Part shown: piece after piece, positions 25,599-26,097 of the stretch
Numbering within the stretch: position 1 is the first letter of the stretch
Layout: every line of letters starts with the position of its first letter
DNA from: Flavobacteriales bacterium
Lineage (GTDB): Bacteria; Bacteroidota; Bacteroidia; Flavobacteriales; BACL11
DNA length: 26,097 nt
NCBI GenBank assembly: GCA_002730985.1
Contig: PCBP01000054.1
Span: forward strand, 1 to 26,097
Reading direction: 5' to 3'
The notes under the pieces: model-generated
What the model was told of the DNA's origin: nothing
The model's input: the letters and a program-made list of their open reading frames with translations, nothing else
Database searches by the model: none
Made by a program: the position numbers and the translations under genes

Positions 25599-25678
25599 AA
25601 AGAGTGCAAGTATGTATGTCTCTAAGTTTATATGTGATGATAAGATTGATTATGGATTCGTTAAGAAATAATTATTAG
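25595..25678 (+). CDS. Possible 27-residue ORF overlapping the loader stop
   Basis: An ATG at 25595 overlaps the TGA of the loader (ATGA) and reads 27 codons to a TAG. The product would be MKRVQVCMSLSLYVMIRL-like: short, basic and hydrophobic. Only position supports it; the following TAnnTTTG box overlaps its last codon. It may be a chance ORF. Confidence 0.15.
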   Translation: MKRVQVCMSLSLYVMIRLIMDSLRNNY

Positions 25679-25683
25679 ATTTG
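25676..25683 (+). promoter_or_regulatory. Putative -7 box before the element lipoprotein
   Basis: TAGATTTG matches TAnnTTTG 23 bp before the ATG at 25707, which would give the lipoprotein gene its own promoter. The nearest TTG is 27 bp upstream, too far for a good -33. Confidence 0.4.
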
Positions 25684-25706
25684 AGCCTACTTAAAAACAT
25701 ATAATT

Positions 25707-26097
25707 ATGAAAAATCTTTTTTTATTACTACTTCTGTCAATTATTATTTCTTGTTCTGACAAAGAAAAAGAAGCTGAATTAGAAGCTAGAATTACAGAAC
25801 TATCAACACAATTAGATGAATGTAAAAATGGTTCAGATAAATTATTAGCAGCAATTGAAATTGCATATAAGAAAAAGAATAATGTGGAGGTTAAAATCTT
25901 ATTTGAAAATTTAGAAGATAGGCATCCCGAGAGTAAAGAATATTCTATAGCAAGTAAAATTTACAATAAGATTATAGCAGAAGAAAAGGCAATAAAAGAT
26001 AAATTACTTAGAGAAAAGGAGTTAAAAGAAAAAGAAGAAAAGAGAAAAATTGAGTTAGCCAAGAAAGAAAGATTAAAGTCACTAAACAAATTAAAAA
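25707..26097 (+). CDS. Coiled-coil lipoprotein, N-terminal part (cut by window edge)
   Basis: The plus strand from the ATG at 25707 is open to the end of the window (130 codons). The protein begins with a lipoprotein signal ending in IIISC, with the lipid-modified cysteine at residue 16. Residues about 20-50 predict a coiled coil (ELEARITELSTQLDE). The visible C-terminal part (about 85 onwards) is strongly charged, with KEKEEKRK-type repeats, and also predicts a helix. No enzyme motif is visible. It may be a surface or periplasmic cargo gene of the element. The remainder lies outside the window. Confidence 0.8.
   Translation, partial: MKNLFLLLLLSIIISCSDKEKEAELEARITELSTQLDECKNGSDKLLAAIEIAYKKKNNVEVKILFENLEDRHPESKEYSIASKIYNKIIAEEKAIKDKLLREKELKEKEEKRKIELAKKERLKSLNKLK

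Larger units (their letters stand above)
21573..26097. mobile_element. Integrated element, left end (continues past the window)
   Basis: From the tRNA-Ser fragment rightwards come an integrase, an unknown protein, an excisionase-like HTH protein, a replication initiator, a helicase loader and a lipoprotein. All are on the plus strand and arranged as int-xis-rep. No relaxase, capsid, terminase or conjugation gene is visible, so it could be an integrative mobilisable element, a plasmid-like island or a phage satellite. The right end and the restored tRNA-Ser must lie beyond 26097. Confidence 0.8.

Noticed and set aside
1..26097. CRISPR array or insertion sequence
   Set aside because: No regularly spaced repeats with unique spacers and no transposase were found; the only periodic repeats are those in the initiator gene.

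Overview
The window looks like a chromosomal segment of a marine or aquatic Bacteroidetes bacterium, most likely of the Flavobacteriia type. The grounds are the low GC content, TAnnTTTG-type -7 promoter boxes, Bacteroidetes-length IspG and IspG-like insert, a futalosine-route menaquinone gene, a type IX secretion C-terminal signal and a Bacteroidetes-type tyrosine integrase. No species call is possible from the sequence alone.

Left part (1-7376, all minus strand): a lipid/cofactor operon read from right to left, pepA, pdxA, yceD (DUF177), rpmF, plsX, fabH, accB, accC, and then the start of cutC, which runs off the left edge. Several genes are translationally coupled (TAATG overlaps). Extra -7 boxes before yceD and before accB suggest internal promoters, so the fatty-acid initiation genes and the biotin carboxylase pair can be tuned separately. 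A perfect 9-bp inverted repeat sits just before plsX.

Middle (7380-13153): a divergent plus-strand operon mqnC, ribE, a sugar-type nucleotidyltransferase and purT, starting from a promoter that faces and overlaps the pepA promoter. It converges on a minus-strand operon DUF502, a 1162-residue secreted PNGase F-like protein with a LamG-type insert and a T9SS tail, and ispG (17210 down to 11240). A run of eight G sits at the DUF502/secreted-protein junction.

17270-21468: cell-envelope genes. These are a YXWGXW-type secreted protein, an OmpA-like lipoprotein with a coiled coil, a membrane-anchored rhodanese closed by a clear terminator, the tRNA m6A methyltransferase trmN6, a small lipoprotein and a minus-strand outer-membrane barrel protein. 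The lipoprotein lies between the intact barrel gene and a decayed 3' copy of it.

21573-26097: the left end of an integrated mobile element. It starts with a 3' fragment of a tRNA-Ser gene (attL), a 12-bp tandem repeat, the integrase, an unknown conserved-looking gene, an excisionase-like HTH protein, a replication initiator, a DnaC-like helicase loader and a lipoprotein cut by the window edge. The initiator gene carries 4-5 direct repeats at 21-22 bp spacing followed by an A/T-rich stretch. This is the layout of the lambda origin inside gene O, with the loader (P-like) directly downstream. This int-xis-ori/rep-loader module, with no relaxase visible so far, is the most interesting part of the window.
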